Counted from the first letter of the stretch, positions 51,213 through 59,514 are shown. The stretch is DNA of 64,000 nucleotides from Actinoplanes sandaracinus (GCF_030009775.1 NZ_JASCTH010000036.1:37384-101383), one strand, 5' to 3'. Notes: generated from the sequence alone by a model not told the origin. Made by a program: numbers and translations.

Positions 51213-52178
51213 ATGCGTGCGGACCGGCTTGTCGCCACCCTTCTCCTGATGCAGACCCGCGGCCGGGTCACCGCCGCGGAGATCGCCACCGAGCTGGAGG
51301 TGTCGGTGGCCACGGCCCGCCGCGATCTCGAAGCGCTCTCCGCGGCCGGGGTTCCGGTCTATCCGCAGCCGGGCCGGCGCGGTGGCTGGACGCTGGTGGG
51401 CGGGGCCCGAACCGACCTGAGCGGGCTGTCGGAGGCCGAGGCGCGGGCGCTGTTCCTGCTCGTGGGCCCGGCCGCGGTGTCCGGGGACGCCCGGTCGGCA
51501 TTGCGGAAACTGATGGGGGCGCTGCCCGCCCCGTTCCGGACGGAAGCGCGGGCCGCCGCCGCGGCGACCCTGATCGACCCGGCGGGGTGGGGTGAGCGGG
51601 AGCGGCGGCCGCCCGAGGTCGTCGGCCTCCTCCAGGAGGCGGTGGTCCGGCGGGCGCGGATCCGGTTCGCCTACCGCGACACTGAGCGGGAGGCCGACCC
51701 GTGGGGTGTGGTCGGCAAGAACGACGTCTTCTACCTGGTCGCCGGGACCGAGCGGGGGCGCCGCACCTTCCGCGTCGACCGGATGAGCGCGGTGACGATC
51801 ACCGGGCAGGGCTTCGAACGCCCGGTGGACTTCGACCTCGACCAGGCCTGGGAGCAGGTGGTCGGCGAGGTCGAGGAGAAACGGGCCCGGATGTGGGCGA
51901 CCCTGATGATCGACGAGCGGTTCGTCTGGGTGCTGCGGGACCACTTCGGCCGGCACTGCGAGGTGCTGGAGACCGGCGCCGACGGGCGGGCGCGGGTGCG
52001 GGTGGCCGCCCCGGACGCCCGCGACCTGGCCCGGACTCTTTCCGGCTGGGGTGCGGCCGCCGAGGTGCTCGACCCGCCGCAGGTGCGCGCCGAGCTGGCC
52101 CGGCTCGGCGCCGAACTCGTCGCGCTCTACTCGCCGGACCAGGCCGTGGCGGGGAAAGTTGTCACACCCCCGTCCTAG
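51213..52178 (+). CDS. WYL-domain transcriptional regulator
   Basis: 321 residues. N-terminal DeoR-type winged helix: RLVATLLLMQTRGRVTAAEI, then ELEVSVATARRDLEALSAAG and a GRRGGW wing. The WYL-like domain follows (~130-230) with DPWGVVGKNDVFYLVAGTER, corresponding to the WYL motif area, and a WCX C-terminal extension (~240-320) starting RMWATLMIDERFVWVLRDHF. Such proteins sense nucleotides or single-stranded DNA. ATG 51213 follows no strong ribosome site. It probably regulates the divergent VOC gene. Confidence 0.9.
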   Translation: MRADRLVATLLLMQTRGRVTAAEIATELEVSVATARRDLEALSAAGVPVYPQPGRRGGWTLVGGARTDLSGLSEAEARALFLLVGPAAVSGDARSALRKLMGALPAPFRTEARAAAAATLIDPAGWGERERRPPEVVGLLQEAVVRRARIRFAYRDTEREADPWGVVGKNDVFYLVAGTERGRRTFRVDRMSAVTITGQGFERPVDFDLDQAWEQVVGEVEEKRARMWATLMIDERFVWVLRDHFGRHCEVLETGADGRARVRVAAPDARDLARTLSGWGAAAEVLDPPQVRAELARLGAELVALYSPDQAVAGKVVTPPS

Positions 52179-52189
52179 GGTGGGGACCA

Positions 52190-52437
52190 TGACGACACTG
52201 ACCGGCCGGCGCCCCGACCGACGCCTGCATCCGGTCCACGCCGCGCGGCGGGTTCGTCTTCGGGGCTACGACGTCACCCTGGTCACCGACGCGCACACCA
52301 CCGAAGACCTCTCGGCGTTCGGCGCTCCCATCCCCGATAAGGTCATCGCCCACACCAACCTGTACTGGCAGTGGCAGAGTGCCCCCGGTCGCACCGCCGC
52401 GACCGCCGAAACCGAGAAGGTCGACTTCAGCGCATGA
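52190..52437 (+). pseudogene. Internally deleted isochorismatase-family hydrolase
   Basis: The N-terminus MTTLTGRRPD and the C-terminal part RGYDVTLVTDAHTTEDLSAF then APIPDKVIAHTNLYWQWQSA match a ~190-residue cysteine hydrolase, but only 82 codons remain. In another frame at about 52214-52240 the sequence still spells TDACIRST, the segment with the catalytic Cys, so a large central deletion plus a local frameshift occurred. The protein would lack the active site. Its TGA overlaps the ATG of the methyltransferase gene. Confidence 0.7.
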
Positions 52438-53078
52438 CCGTCAGCGACAACCTCTGGCTGCAGAAAATCGCCGAGAACCCGTCCCACTCCCGGTGGTATA
52501 TCGACCGGTTCCGGGAGATGGCCGACCGTGGCGCCGACCTGGCCGGTGAGGCCCGCATGATCGATGCCATGGTGCCCCGCGGCTCCCGCATCCTCGACGC
52601 CGGCTGCGGCACCGGGCGGGTCGGTGGCAACCTCGCCGCCGCCGGCCACGACGTCACCGGCGTCGACCTCGACCCCGAGCTGATCGCCGAGGCCGCCGCG
52701 CAGCATCCTGGCCCACGCTGGCGGGTCGGCGACCTCAGCGAGCTCGACCTGCCCGAGCGGTTCGACGCGATCGTCTGCGCCGGCAACGTGATGACCTTCG
52801 CCGGCCCCTCGACGCGGGCCGAGATCCTGCGCCGCTTCGCCGCCCACCTCGCCGAGGGCGGCCGTGCCGTCGTCGGGTTCGGCGCCGGCCGCGGCTACGC
52901 GTTCGACGACTTCCTCGCCGACGCCGCCACGGCGGGCCTGACCGCCGACCTGCTGCTGAGCACCTGGGACCTGCGCCCGTTCACTCCGGCCGCCGACTTC
53001 CTCGTCGCGATCCTCAGGCCCAGTGACGGCCCGGCCGCTCCTCCAGCGCCCGGCGCAGAGCACGGGAGACCATGTTGA
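52434..53078 (+). CDS. Class I SAM-dependent methyltransferase
   Basis: 214 residues. Motif I ILDAGCGTGRVGGNL at ~52-66 binds SAM; VTGVDLDPELIAEA is post I, FDAIVCAGNVMTF motif II, and LAEGGRAVVGFGAGRG motif III. A leading segment (ENPSHSRWYIDRFREM) is typical of a UbiE-like subgroup. ATG 52434 overlaps the broken isochorismatase (ATGA). Its last 65 bases overlap the convergent DUF6232 gene, and the last ~15 residues are unconserved. Substrate unknown. Confidence 0.88.
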   Translation: MTVSDNLWLQKIAENPSHSRWYIDRFREMADRGADLAGEARMIDAMVPRGSRILDAGCGTGRVGGNLAAAGHDVTGVDLDPELIAEAAAQHPGPRWRVGDLSELDLPERFDAIVCAGNVMTFAGPSTRAEILRRFAAHLAEGGRAVVGFGAGRGYAFDDFLADAATAGLTADLLLSTWDLRPFTPAADFLVAILRPSDGPAAPPAPGAEHGRPC

Positions 53079-53310
53079 AGACGCGTGGCTCCTCGCTCCG
53101 GTAAAGGGTCACCGTCCCTCCACGGAACTCGGCTTCCAGCAGATAGGTCTCCTTACGGCGCCAGACCTCCCACCACCCGCGCGGGACGGTCTTCACGGCG
53201 ACCCGCCCGATCTCGGCGATGGCGTATGTCCGCGGTTCCCCGCCCGGGTCGCTGATGAACACGTCACTGGTGACCTCGGCGTCGTAACTCCGGTAGTAAA
53301 CCCTCCCCAC
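53014..53310 (-). CDS. DUF6232-like protein
   Basis: 98 residues. MGRVYYRSYDAEVTSDVFIS, then YAIAEIGRVAV, matches the DUF6232 pattern of small actinobacterial strand-rich proteins; the C-terminal helix has VFNMVSRALRRALEE. No membrane span despite the family often having two, so this may be a soluble member. It overlaps the 3' end of the methyltransferase gene on the opposite strand by 65 bases. Function unknown. Confidence 0.7.
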   Translation of the reverse strand: MGRVYYRSYDAEVTSDVFISDPGGEPRTYAIAEIGRVAVKTVPRGWWEVWRRKETYLLEAEFRGGTVTLYRSEEPRVFNMVSRALRRALEERPGRHWA

Positions 53311-53480
53311 CAGGACTCCTCTCGCAACGGTCCCCGACGGTCATGGTCACACGCGCGTCGACGCTGCTCAATCCATGCGAGAACCGGAACTCGCGCGGGC
53401 GCAACTCGCGGGGCGGAGCTCGCGCCGGCCGGCTCCGGTTTCGCTTCGCGACACCGTGGAGGCCGCGGCGAAGCGGCGCA

Positions 53481-53486
53481 TAGGAT
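53481..53486 (+). promoter_or_regulatory. -10 box of leaderless VOC gene
   Basis: TAGGAT ends seven bases before ATG 53494. Confidence 0.55.
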
Positions 53487-53493
53487 CGCCGGC

Positions 53494-54231
53494 ATGGCGT
53501 TACGACCGGTCCAGGTGAACATCAAGGCGCTTGATCACGCGGCGGTCGGCCGGTTCTGGGCGGAGGCGCTCGGCTGGAGCGTCTTCAGCAGGCAGACCAC
53601 CTACGCCGGCCCCGGCCCCGACTTCGTGTGGCCGGACCCGGTCGCCGTCGGCATCGACGTCGTCGCCGTCCCGGACCCGAAGACGACGACGAATAACCGG
53701 GTGCACCTCGACCTCGCCACCACCTCGGCGGCCCATCAGGCGGAGCTGGTCGATCGCCTGACGGGGCTCGGCGCGACGCCCGCCGACGTGGGCCAGGGCG
53801 ACGTCGCGTGGACGGTCCTGGCCGACCCGGAGGGCAACGAGTTCTGTGTGCTGGAGCCTCGGGAGATCTACCGCGACACCGGTCCGATCGCCGCGGTGGT
53901 GGTCGACTGCGCCGACCCGCGGGCCATGGCCCGGTTCTGGGGTGAGGCGACGGGCTGGACACCGCATCAGGTGACCGACGAGCTGGCGGCGTTGCGCTCC
54001 GCCCAGGGCACCGGCCCCTATCTCGAGTTCCTCCGCACGCCCGGCGGGAAGACCGTGCCGGACCGCGTCCACCTCGACCTGCTGCCGGGTCCCGGTGACG
54101 ACAAGGCGGCCGAGGTGGCCCGGCTTCGGGCGCTCGGCGCGACCGATCTCGACCTCGGCCAGGGCGACGTCGGATGGACGGTCCTGGCCGACCCGGAGGG
54201 CCACGAGTTCTGCGTCCTCGCCCTACCCTGA
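53494..54231 (+). CDS. Two-domain VOC protein
   Basis: 245 residues with two tandem VOC units. Each ends in the same signature: GQGDVAWTVLADPEGNEFCV for unit one and GQGDVGWTVLADPEGHEFCV for unit two, and starts with VNIKALDHAAVGRFWAEALG or AAVVVDCADPRAMARFWGEA. The unit likeness shows internal duplication. These resemble glyoxalase-like domain proteins (Glyoxalase_6). Possibly metal-free. It converges on a GNAT gene, overlapping by nine bases. Confidence 0.9.
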   Translation: MALRPVQVNIKALDHAAVGRFWAEALGWSVFSRQTTYAGPGPDFVWPDPVAVGIDVVAVPDPKTTTNNRVHLDLATTSAAHQAELVDRLTGLGATPADVGQGDVAWTVLADPEGNEFCVLEPREIYRDTGPIAAVVVDCADPRAMARFWGEATGWTPHQVTDELAALRSAQGTGPYLEFLRTPGGKTVPDRVHLDLLPGPGDDKAAEVARLRALGATDLDLGQGDVGWTVLADPEGHEFCVLALP

Positions 54232-54804
54232 GGTGGCGCCCGGCCGTCCCCGATGGGCGGCCCACTCCGGCGCGAGGATGGACATGACCGTGGCGTCCAC
54301 CCAGCCGTCACCGTCGCGCAGCACCTGCCTCAGCACACCCTCGGCGACGAAACCGACCTTCTCGTAGACCCGCCGGGCCCGCGGATTGTGGGCGTACACC
54401 TCCAAGGAGATGCGGTGCAGGCCGAGCTGCTCGAAGCCGTACCCGACGATCAGCCGCACCGCCTCGGTCCCGAGGCCGCGATCCCGGCCGGCCGCCGCCA
54501 GCAGGGTGCGGAAGTTGCAGCTCCGGTTGCCGGGGTCCCACTCGTTGAGGACGACCTCGCCGACGCAGGCCCCGCCGGCCCGGTCGACCACCGCCAGATC
54601 GAGCCGATCGTCCTGCGCGTTGCGGGTGGCATACCAGGCCCGGGTCCGCTCCTCGCCGGGCCAGCCGTCCGCGGGGCTGCCGGTCAGCCGGGCCATCTCC
54701 GGGTCGGTTAGCGCCTCCAGGAACACCGCGACGTCCTCGTCGGCGAACGGCCGCAGGACGACCCGTTCGCCGGTGAGCACCGGCTTGATCGAGAAATCGG
54801 ACAT
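54223..54804 (-). CDS. RimJ/RimL-type GNAT acetyltransferase
   Basis: 193 residues. LTGERVVLRPFADEDVAVFL, DLAVVDRAGGACVGEVVLNE, NFRTLLAAAGRDRGLGTEAV (acetyl-CoA loop GRDRGLGTEA) and HRISLEVYAHNPRARRVYEK then VGFVAEGVLRQ are the family signature. It N-acetylates a peptide, protein or amine; target unknown. ATG 54804 begins the first strand. It is divergent from the DUF2203 gene by about 110 bases. Confidence 0.9.
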   Translation of the reverse strand: MSDFSIKPVLTGERVVLRPFADEDVAVFLEALTDPEMARLTGSPADGWPGEERTRAWYATRNAQDDRLDLAVVDRAGGACVGEVVLNEWDPGNRSCNFRTLLAAAGRDRGLGTEAVRLIVGYGFEQLGLHRISLEVYAHNPRARRVYEKVGFVAEGVLRQVLRDGDGWVDATVMSILAPEWAAHRGRPGATSG

Positions 54805-54912
54805 CAGGCGATCATCCCGGTGGCAGGCGGCGGGTCCAACCGATTTACCGGGAGGCGCCCGGTCAGGCGGCCACCGCCGGGCCGGTTCGCGGGGGATGAC
54901 ACACTCTGCGCC

Positions 54913-55308
54913 ATGGGTTTGTTCACACTGCCCGAGGCTCGCCTCGAAGTGGCCCGCCTCCGCCCGGTCCTGGACCAGATCATCACCCTCCGCGCCGACA
55001 TGGTGGAACTGTCCGCCGCCCTCGTGCCCGGCGGCGAACCCACCCCACTCGGCGGCCTGCCCGAACGCAAAGCCGTCGAGGCCCGCCTCAACGAACTGAT
55101 GACCGAGGTCCAGGAGACCGGCGCCGAACTCAAGGGCATGGCCCCGCTGCTGGTCGACTTCCCCGGCGAACTCGACGGCGTGTCCGTCCTGTTCTGCTGG
55201 CTCGAAGGCGACACCGACATCACCTGGTACCACCGCGCCGACCTCGGGTTCGCCGGCCGCCGCCCGCTCCCCGGAGCCGGCCGTCACCGCTCTCCCGATG
55301 CCGGCTGA
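54913..55308 (+). CDS. DUF2203-family protein
   Basis: 131 residues. FTLPEARLEVARLRPVLDQI at the start is helical, a second long helix (RKAVEARLNELMTEVQETGA) follows, then LLVDFPGELDGVSVLFCWLE and the diagnostic WYHRADLGFAGRRPLPG close the fold, all matching DUF2203. Function of the family is not known to me. The 3' end overlaps the next GNAT gene by 11 bases, so the two are coupled. Confidence 0.85.
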   Translation: MGLFTLPEARLEVARLRPVLDQIITLRADMVELSAALVPGGEPTPLGGLPERKAVEARLNELMTEVQETGAELKGMAPLLVDFPGELDGVSVLFCWLEGDTDITWYHRADLGFAGRRPLPGAGRHRSPDAG

Positions 55309-55855
55309 TCCGATGACCTCGCTGTGGGCCGACGCCGCGATGCCCGGCGGTCTGCGCTGGCGCACGCTGTCCCCGGCGGACGCGCCACTGGTGGTCGAGG
55401 CCACCTCTGAGGAGACCGCACCGGCGCTCTGGGGTCCACGACCGGTCGGCCCCTACACACTCGCCGACGCCGGGAACGCCCTGCGCGAGTGGGATCCCGA
55501 CGGAGGTGAGCTGGCCTCCTACGGCATCCTCCGCGACGATCGGCTGCTCGCCGCGTTCGGCCTGATGTGCGAGCCCGCCCAGATCGCCGAAGTCGCCTAC
55601 TGGGTCCCGCCACGGCATCGCCGTCAGGGCCTCGCCTCCGCCGGCCTCCGGTTCCTCACCGACTGGGCACTCACCTCGGCCGGCTTCCGCGGCCTGTGGC
55701 TGGAGATCGACCCCACCAACCCGGCGTCCGTCGGCGTCGCCGAACGCGCCGGTTACCGCTTCGACCGCCGCATCCCCGGCCACTGCCGCTCCTGGGCCGA
55801 CGAGGACCCCGCACACGACACCCGCCACGACTGCCTGATCTGGGTCAACCCTTAA
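55298..55855 (+). CDS. GNAT acetyltransferase
   Basis: 185 residues. GLRWRTLSPADAPLVVEATS, then EVAYWVPPRHRRQGLASAGL with acetyl-CoA loop HRRQGLAS, and LWLEIDPTNPASVGVAERAG then YRFDRRIPG are the RimJ-like signature. It starts inside the end of the DUF2203 gene. Substrate unknown. A dispersed 17-bp motif follows the stop. Confidence 0.9.
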   Translation: MPADPMTSLWADAAMPGGLRWRTLSPADAPLVVEATSEETAPALWGPRPVGPYTLADAGNALREWDPDGGELASYGILRDDRLLAAFGLMCEPAQIAEVAYWVPPRHRRQGLASAGLRFLTDWALTSAGFRGLWLEIDPTNPASVGVAERAGYRFDRRIPGHCRSWADEDPAHDTRHDCLIWVNP

Positions 55856-55862
55856 ACCTTCG

Positions 55863-55879
55863 ATTTCGTACGGCTACCG
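55863..55879 (+). repeat. Copy of dispersed ATTTCGTACGGC motif (17-bp form)
   Basis: ATTTCGTACGGCTACCG, identical to 43134-43150, eight bases after a gene end. Confidence 0.6.
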
Positions 55880-56009
55880 GCCAGGCCGTCCCGGCCAAGC
55901 CGTCCCGGCCATCGGCTCCGATCCGGTGGAATCGCAAGATCAGAAGCTGTCTCGGACCCTGGGATGCCTGCTTCCACCAAGGCTTGACAGGTGCGGCGAC
56001 GATGGCGCG

Positions 56010-56402
56010 ATGGATATGGCCGCTGCCCCCGCCGGCAAGGCACGGGGCCGACGCGTCTGGTTGATCCTCGCGCTCGCCGTCGTTCTCGTCGCGGGCGTGG
56101 CTGTGCTGACGTGGCCGCGCGTGACGACGGTGAAGACCATGACGGCGACCGAACACTACGGCGAAGACGGTGGGCACGTGGCGGTCCTCAAACATGTGCA
56201 CGCCCCGCTGGGCACCGATCACTGGGAGATCGTCATGGGCCGCGACCCCAGCGGAGGCTACGGCCACGGGGTCCGCTTGGACGCCACCGGCGTGGACGCC
56301 AGCTCCGTGGTCGTGGAGTGGGGCAAGGACGACGCCACCATCGTCTACGGGTCCGGGCATCGGTTGACCGTTCCCGCACGGTTCTTCACCGGCGGCCGCT
56401 GA
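56010..56402 (+). CDS. Small membrane-anchored protein
   Basis: 130 residues from ATG 56010. A basic start (AGKARGRR) is followed by one span (VWLILALAVVLVAGVAVLTW), so an N-in anchor with a ~95-residue outside domain that is beta-rich (VKTMTATEHYGEDGGHVAVL, then VVVEWGKDDATIVYGSGHRL). No family recognised. An upstream in-frame start at 55926 would add 28 unlikely residues. Confidence 0.65.
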   Translation: MDMAAAPAGKARGRRVWLILALAVVLVAGVAVLTWPRVTTVKTMTATEHYGEDGGHVAVLKHVHAPLGTDHWEIVMGRDPSGGYGHGVRLDATGVDASSVVVEWGKDDATIVYGSGHRLTVPARFFTGGR

Positions 56403-56522
56403 CCCTGAGCCACCCACCACCCGTCACCCACGTCCCGTCGCGGATATCCCTGCCAAGGCGACCCCGGCCGTCTCACGCAGGCGATCAGGATGGCGGTGAT
56501 CGGCCGTGGGAACGGTGGCGCG

Positions 56523-56528
56523 TATGGT
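56523..56528 (+). promoter_or_regulatory. -10 box of leaderless HEAT-repeat gene
   Basis: TATGGT ends six bases before GTG 56535. Confidence 0.5.
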
Positions 56529-56534
56529 CGGGCG

Positions 56535-57365
56535 GTGAATCCCGTTGACCTGCAAGGCCTTCGATCGGGAAGCCTCGAGACCCGCGAAGCACATGTGTAC
56601 CAACTGCTCGATCGGGCCAGAATCCACGGTGATGAATCAGCCATCGCGGCGCTGCACGCGCTCGTCCGTGACTATCGGGACTTTCACCGGTCGCTGTATT
56701 CGCGGGCGATGAACCAAGCGGCCGTCTTCGCGGACGCCGGATTGCAGGAGCCGTTGCTCGCCGCGCTCGCCGACACTCGGTACAACTGTCAGGCATGGGC
56801 CGCGATGGGTTGCGCGGCAATGGATGTCCGGGCCGCCGTGCCACAGCTCATGACGCTCCTCGACCACACACAGTGGATCGTCCGGGGCGAGACGGTGACC
56901 GCGCTGGGCCGCCTCGGCGACGCCTCGGTCGTGCCTTCGCTGCGACCGTTGCTCGGCGACGAGGCCGACTGGCTTCGCCAGCGAACCGCCGACGCCCTGG
57001 CCCGCATCGGCGGCGACGCGGCGCTGGAGGCACTCTGGTACGAGTTCGAGAACCGGCGGTTCCCCCGGATCGGCTATATCGCCAGCGCGCTGGCGTTGTT
57101 CACGCCGGAGGTGGTACCCCGGCTGCTGGCCGCGGCCGACAGCCCGGATCCGGATCAGCGGTATTGGGCTGCCGTCGCGCTCGGATCGACGGGCGATGAC
57201 CGGGCGGTGCCGACGCTGGAGCTGCTGATGGCCGGCGACCGTGGCGTGACCGTGTTCGACGGAGAGGTTCGCGCCGCGGCGAAGAAGGCTCTGCGCACAC
57301 TGCGTCGCATCCAAGCCGCCATCGCCGAACGAGAGAGTGCCGAATCGCAGGCCAAGGCCTACTGA
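56535..57365 (+). CDS. HEAT-repeat protein (PBS-lyase-like)
   Basis: 276 residues built of helical HEAT/PBS-lyase units: AAVPQLMTLLDHTQWIVRGE, TVTALGRLGDASVVPSLRPL, LGDEADWLRQRTADALARIG and DQRYWAAVALGSTGDDRAVP. Roughly seven repeats. GTG 56535 is the predicted leaderless start. A scaffold; partner unknown. The broken lipoprotein gene starts four bases after its stop. Confidence 0.85.
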   Translation: MNPVDLQGLRSGSLETREAHVYQLLDRARIHGDESAIAALHALVRDYRDFHRSLYSRAMNQAAVFADAGLQEPLLAALADTRYNCQAWAAMGCAAMDVRAAVPQLMTLLDHTQWIVRGETVTALGRLGDASVVPSLRPLLGDEADWLRQRTADALARIGGDAALEALWYEFENRRFPRIGYIASALALFTPEVVPRLLAAADSPDPDQRYWAAVALGSTGDDRAVPTLELLMAGDRGVTVFDGEVRAAAKKALRTLRRIQAAIAERESAESQAKAY

Positions 57366-57368
57366 CGA

Positions 57369-57681
57369 GTGCCACGTTGGACACTGACCCGGGCGGGCGC
57401 GACGGTCAGGACGCTGGTGGTGGATGGGCGCTCCTACGTCAAACCGGACGCGGCGGCGATGGTGAAGATCTTCGGTGGTGACGCGAAGACCGTCAGCAGG
57501 CTCGCGGGCGACCGGCAACGAGTTCTTCCTATCGGCGGGCGGTGAGCCGTATCCGCTGCAGATCGTCGGGTTGAAGGGCTCGAGGACGACACTCAGCGAG
57601 TTCGGCGCGACCTTCGGCGAGATCGCGACGCCGCCCGCCGATCAGGTCTTCGACATGGCGAAGGTGCCGGGGCGGCGGTAG
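57369..57681 (+). pseudogene. Decayed lipoprotein (C-terminal half, frameshifted)
   Basis: From GTG 57369 the frame reads TLVVDGRSYVKPDAAAMVKI and stops at 57545. The match continues in another frame after ~57510: ATGNEFFLSAGGEPYPLQIV, TTLSEFGATFGEIATPPADQ, to TAG 57679-57681. Together they form the C-terminal half of a LppX/LprG-like actinobacterial lipoprotein. The signal peptide, lipobox and first half are missing and one frameshift lies in between. Confidence 0.65.
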
Positions 57682-57783
57682 TGCCAGTCGCCTCCAGGTT
57701 GGCATCTCCGACGGACCGGCCGGGCGCTGCTCGCCCCGGGGGACGTCCGCGGCGCCGCTGACCGTGTCACCGGAACCGGCATC

Positions 57784-58563
57784 TCAGATGGTCGCGGGCC
57801 CGTGGTAGGCGAGCGAGACGACGTCCCGCCGCCGCTGGCCGAGGTACCAGTCGCCGGATTCCGTGACGTCGATCGTGTGCCTGAGCACCGCGGTCACCCC
57901 CGGTTCCAGCTCGGCGAGGACCGCGCCCCGCGGGGAGACCACCATGCTCGGACAGTGTTGATCCGGGTGTGCGATGTTGGCGGCGAGCACGAAACGCTGG
58001 TTCTCGGCGGCCCGGCTGATCAGATGACTGCGCCAGGCGTCCTCTGGCTCGTCCGGGTTGGCGGCGTTGGTCATGTAGACGAAGAACCGCGCGCCCGCCG
58101 TCGCCAGATACTGCCACTGCTCGGGGAAGCGGATCTCTCGGCAGAGCTGCACACCCGCGGTCGTGCCGCCGACCGGGACGGTCTCCAGACGGTCGCCGGG
58201 CTCCAGCGGGCCCCGCTCGTTCATGGCCAGGTTGATCTTCCGGTAGATCCAGGGTTCGCCGGCCGGCGGCAGCGACAGGGCGGCGTTGCACCAGCCGGTC
58301 GCGGTCGGCAGCAGCGAGCCCAGAAACAAGTGCACCTGCTTTCGTACGGCCAGGTCTGCCGCCGTGCCGACGGCCTCGTGGACCTCGGCGGGGTCCATTC
58401 CGGTGAGATCCTCGCCGTACCCGGAGAGCAGGCCCTCCGGCGTCACCACCACATCACCGGGGCGGGATTCATCGAGGACGTCCCGGAGCGTGGCCAGATT
58501 GGTGGCGACGTCCCCGACCGTGGGGACCTGAGCGATCAAGATGGAGAGCTGCACGGGCGTCAT
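57784..58563 (-). CDS. Nitrilase/carbon-nitrogen hydrolase
   Basis: 259 residues. The Glu-Lys-Cys triad is visible: Glu in VVTPEGLLSGYG, Lys in IYRKINLAMNERG, nucleophile Cys in GVQLCREIRFPEQW. The C-terminal part has ENQRFVLAANIAHPDQHCPS then MVVSPRGAVLAELEPGVTAV. Length suits the omega-amidase/carbamoylase size class. It hydrolyses a C-N bond in an amide or carbamoyl compound; substrate unknown. ATG 58563 was chosen because an upstream ATG adds 43 poor residues. Divergent from the DUF2228 gene with 30 bases between starts. Confidence 0.88.
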   Translation of the reverse strand: MTPVQLSILIAQVPTVGDVATNLATLRDVLDESRPGDVVVTPEGLLSGYGEDLTGMDPAEVHEAVGTAADLAVRKQVHLFLGSLLPTATGWCNAALSLPPAGEPWIYRKINLAMNERGPLEPGDRLETVPVGGTTAGVQLCREIRFPEQWQYLATAGARFFVYMTNAANPDEPEDAWRSHLISRAAENQRFVLAANIAHPDQHCPSMVVSPRGAVLAELEPGVTAVLRHTIDVTESGDWYLGQRRRDVVSLAYHGPATI

Positions 58564-58593
58564 TGTGTCGTACCCGGATTCTAGGATTTCGCC

Positions 58594-59514
58594 ATGATGA
58601 CGCGAGAGGCCGCGCTGGCCACGATGACGCGCCGATTTCCGCTGGTCGCGGAGCGGGTCCGGCGGGTGTGGGGGTTGCGGCTGCCACGTCATGTCGCGGT
58701 GTTCGCGGCTCTCGCGGCCAGTGACGGCGACGCCCTCGCCGAGATCGGCCTCTCACCGTGGGGCGTCACCGACTATTTCCGCGACGGGGGCCTCGACCTG
58801 CGCGGCCGTGACGGGCTCGACGAGCGGTTGCACGCCCGCTTCCGGTGCGATCCCGCCGAGTTCGTGACCGTCATGGGCGGCGACAGCGACGGGCTGCACT
58901 TCGGCCTCTGGTTCGACGACCCGGCCGAGCTGCCCACCGTGATCGCCCACAACTATGCCCGCGACTCCGCCGAGACCTGGGCGTCCCCGGCGCCGAGCCT
59001 GCTCGGGGTGCTGCGCGAGCGGGTGGACCGCTTCCTCGGCGACTACGGCGACGAGGAGGACGAGGCCGCCCGGGTCGCCGCGCTGACCGGGGCGCTCGAC
59101 TGGTTCGCGTCCGCCGACGAGGAGGCGCTGCGGCAGGACGGGCCACCCCGATGGGGGTCGGAGCCCCGGTCGTTCCTCGCGGTGTCCCTGCTGCCCGTCC
59201 TGCCGCCGGACAGCGGAGACCCACAGGCCGCCGACTCGGGCGCCCGCCTCCACGCCTTCCAGCACGACCCGGTCCAGGCCGCCGAGTGGATCGCCCGCGC
59301 CCATCGCGACCTGGCCGCGGGCATGCCCGCGCTCGCCCTCGCGGTCGGTGGCGAGTTGCACTGGCTCGACAGCGACGACCACCGGCAGGCCGGCCTCGAC
59401 CTGCTCGTCGGCGCCTATCGTGCCCTCGGCCGCGACGCGTTCGCCGAGATCGCCTCGCTCCACGCCGCCTGCCGCGACCTCCGCTCCGTCGAGGTGCTGA
59501 CCGCCCGTGGCTGA
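58594..59514 (+). CDS. DUF2228 (HPF1-like) family protein
   Basis: 306 residues. EFVTVMGGDSDGLHFGLWFD then DPAELPTVIAHNYARDSA lines up by eye with the EFQT...GYFRDSPDEFPVYV region of eukaryotic HPF1, the cofactor that switches PARP1/2 to serine ADP-ribosylation. Near the C-terminus AYRALGRDAFAEIASLHAAC fits the AYNLLKRNLFAEIIEEHL region. The HPF1 catalytic Glu does not look conserved in this chain. Bacterial members are annotated as ADP-ribosylation-family proteins. It overlaps the kinase-like gene by eight bases, implying joint expression. Function in bacteria is uncertain. Confidence 0.7.
   Translation: MMTREAALATMTRRFPLVAERVRRVWGLRLPRHVAVFAALAASDGDALAEIGLSPWGVTDYFRDGGLDLRGRDGLDERLHARFRCDPAEFVTVMGGDSDGLHFGLWFDDPAELPTVIAHNYARDSAETWASPAPSLLGVLRERVDRFLGDYGDEEDEAARVAALTGALDWFASADEEALRQDGPPRWGSEPRSFLAVSLLPVLPPDSGDPQAADSGARLHAFQHDPVQAAEWIARAHRDLAAGMPALALAVGGELHWLDSDDHRQAGLDLLVGAYRALGRDAFAEIASLHAACRDLRSVEVLTARG

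Noticed and set aside
58594..59514. Active ADP-ribosylation cofactor
   Set aside because: The HPF1 catalytic Glu does not appear conserved and no transferase partner is present; only family likeness is claimed.
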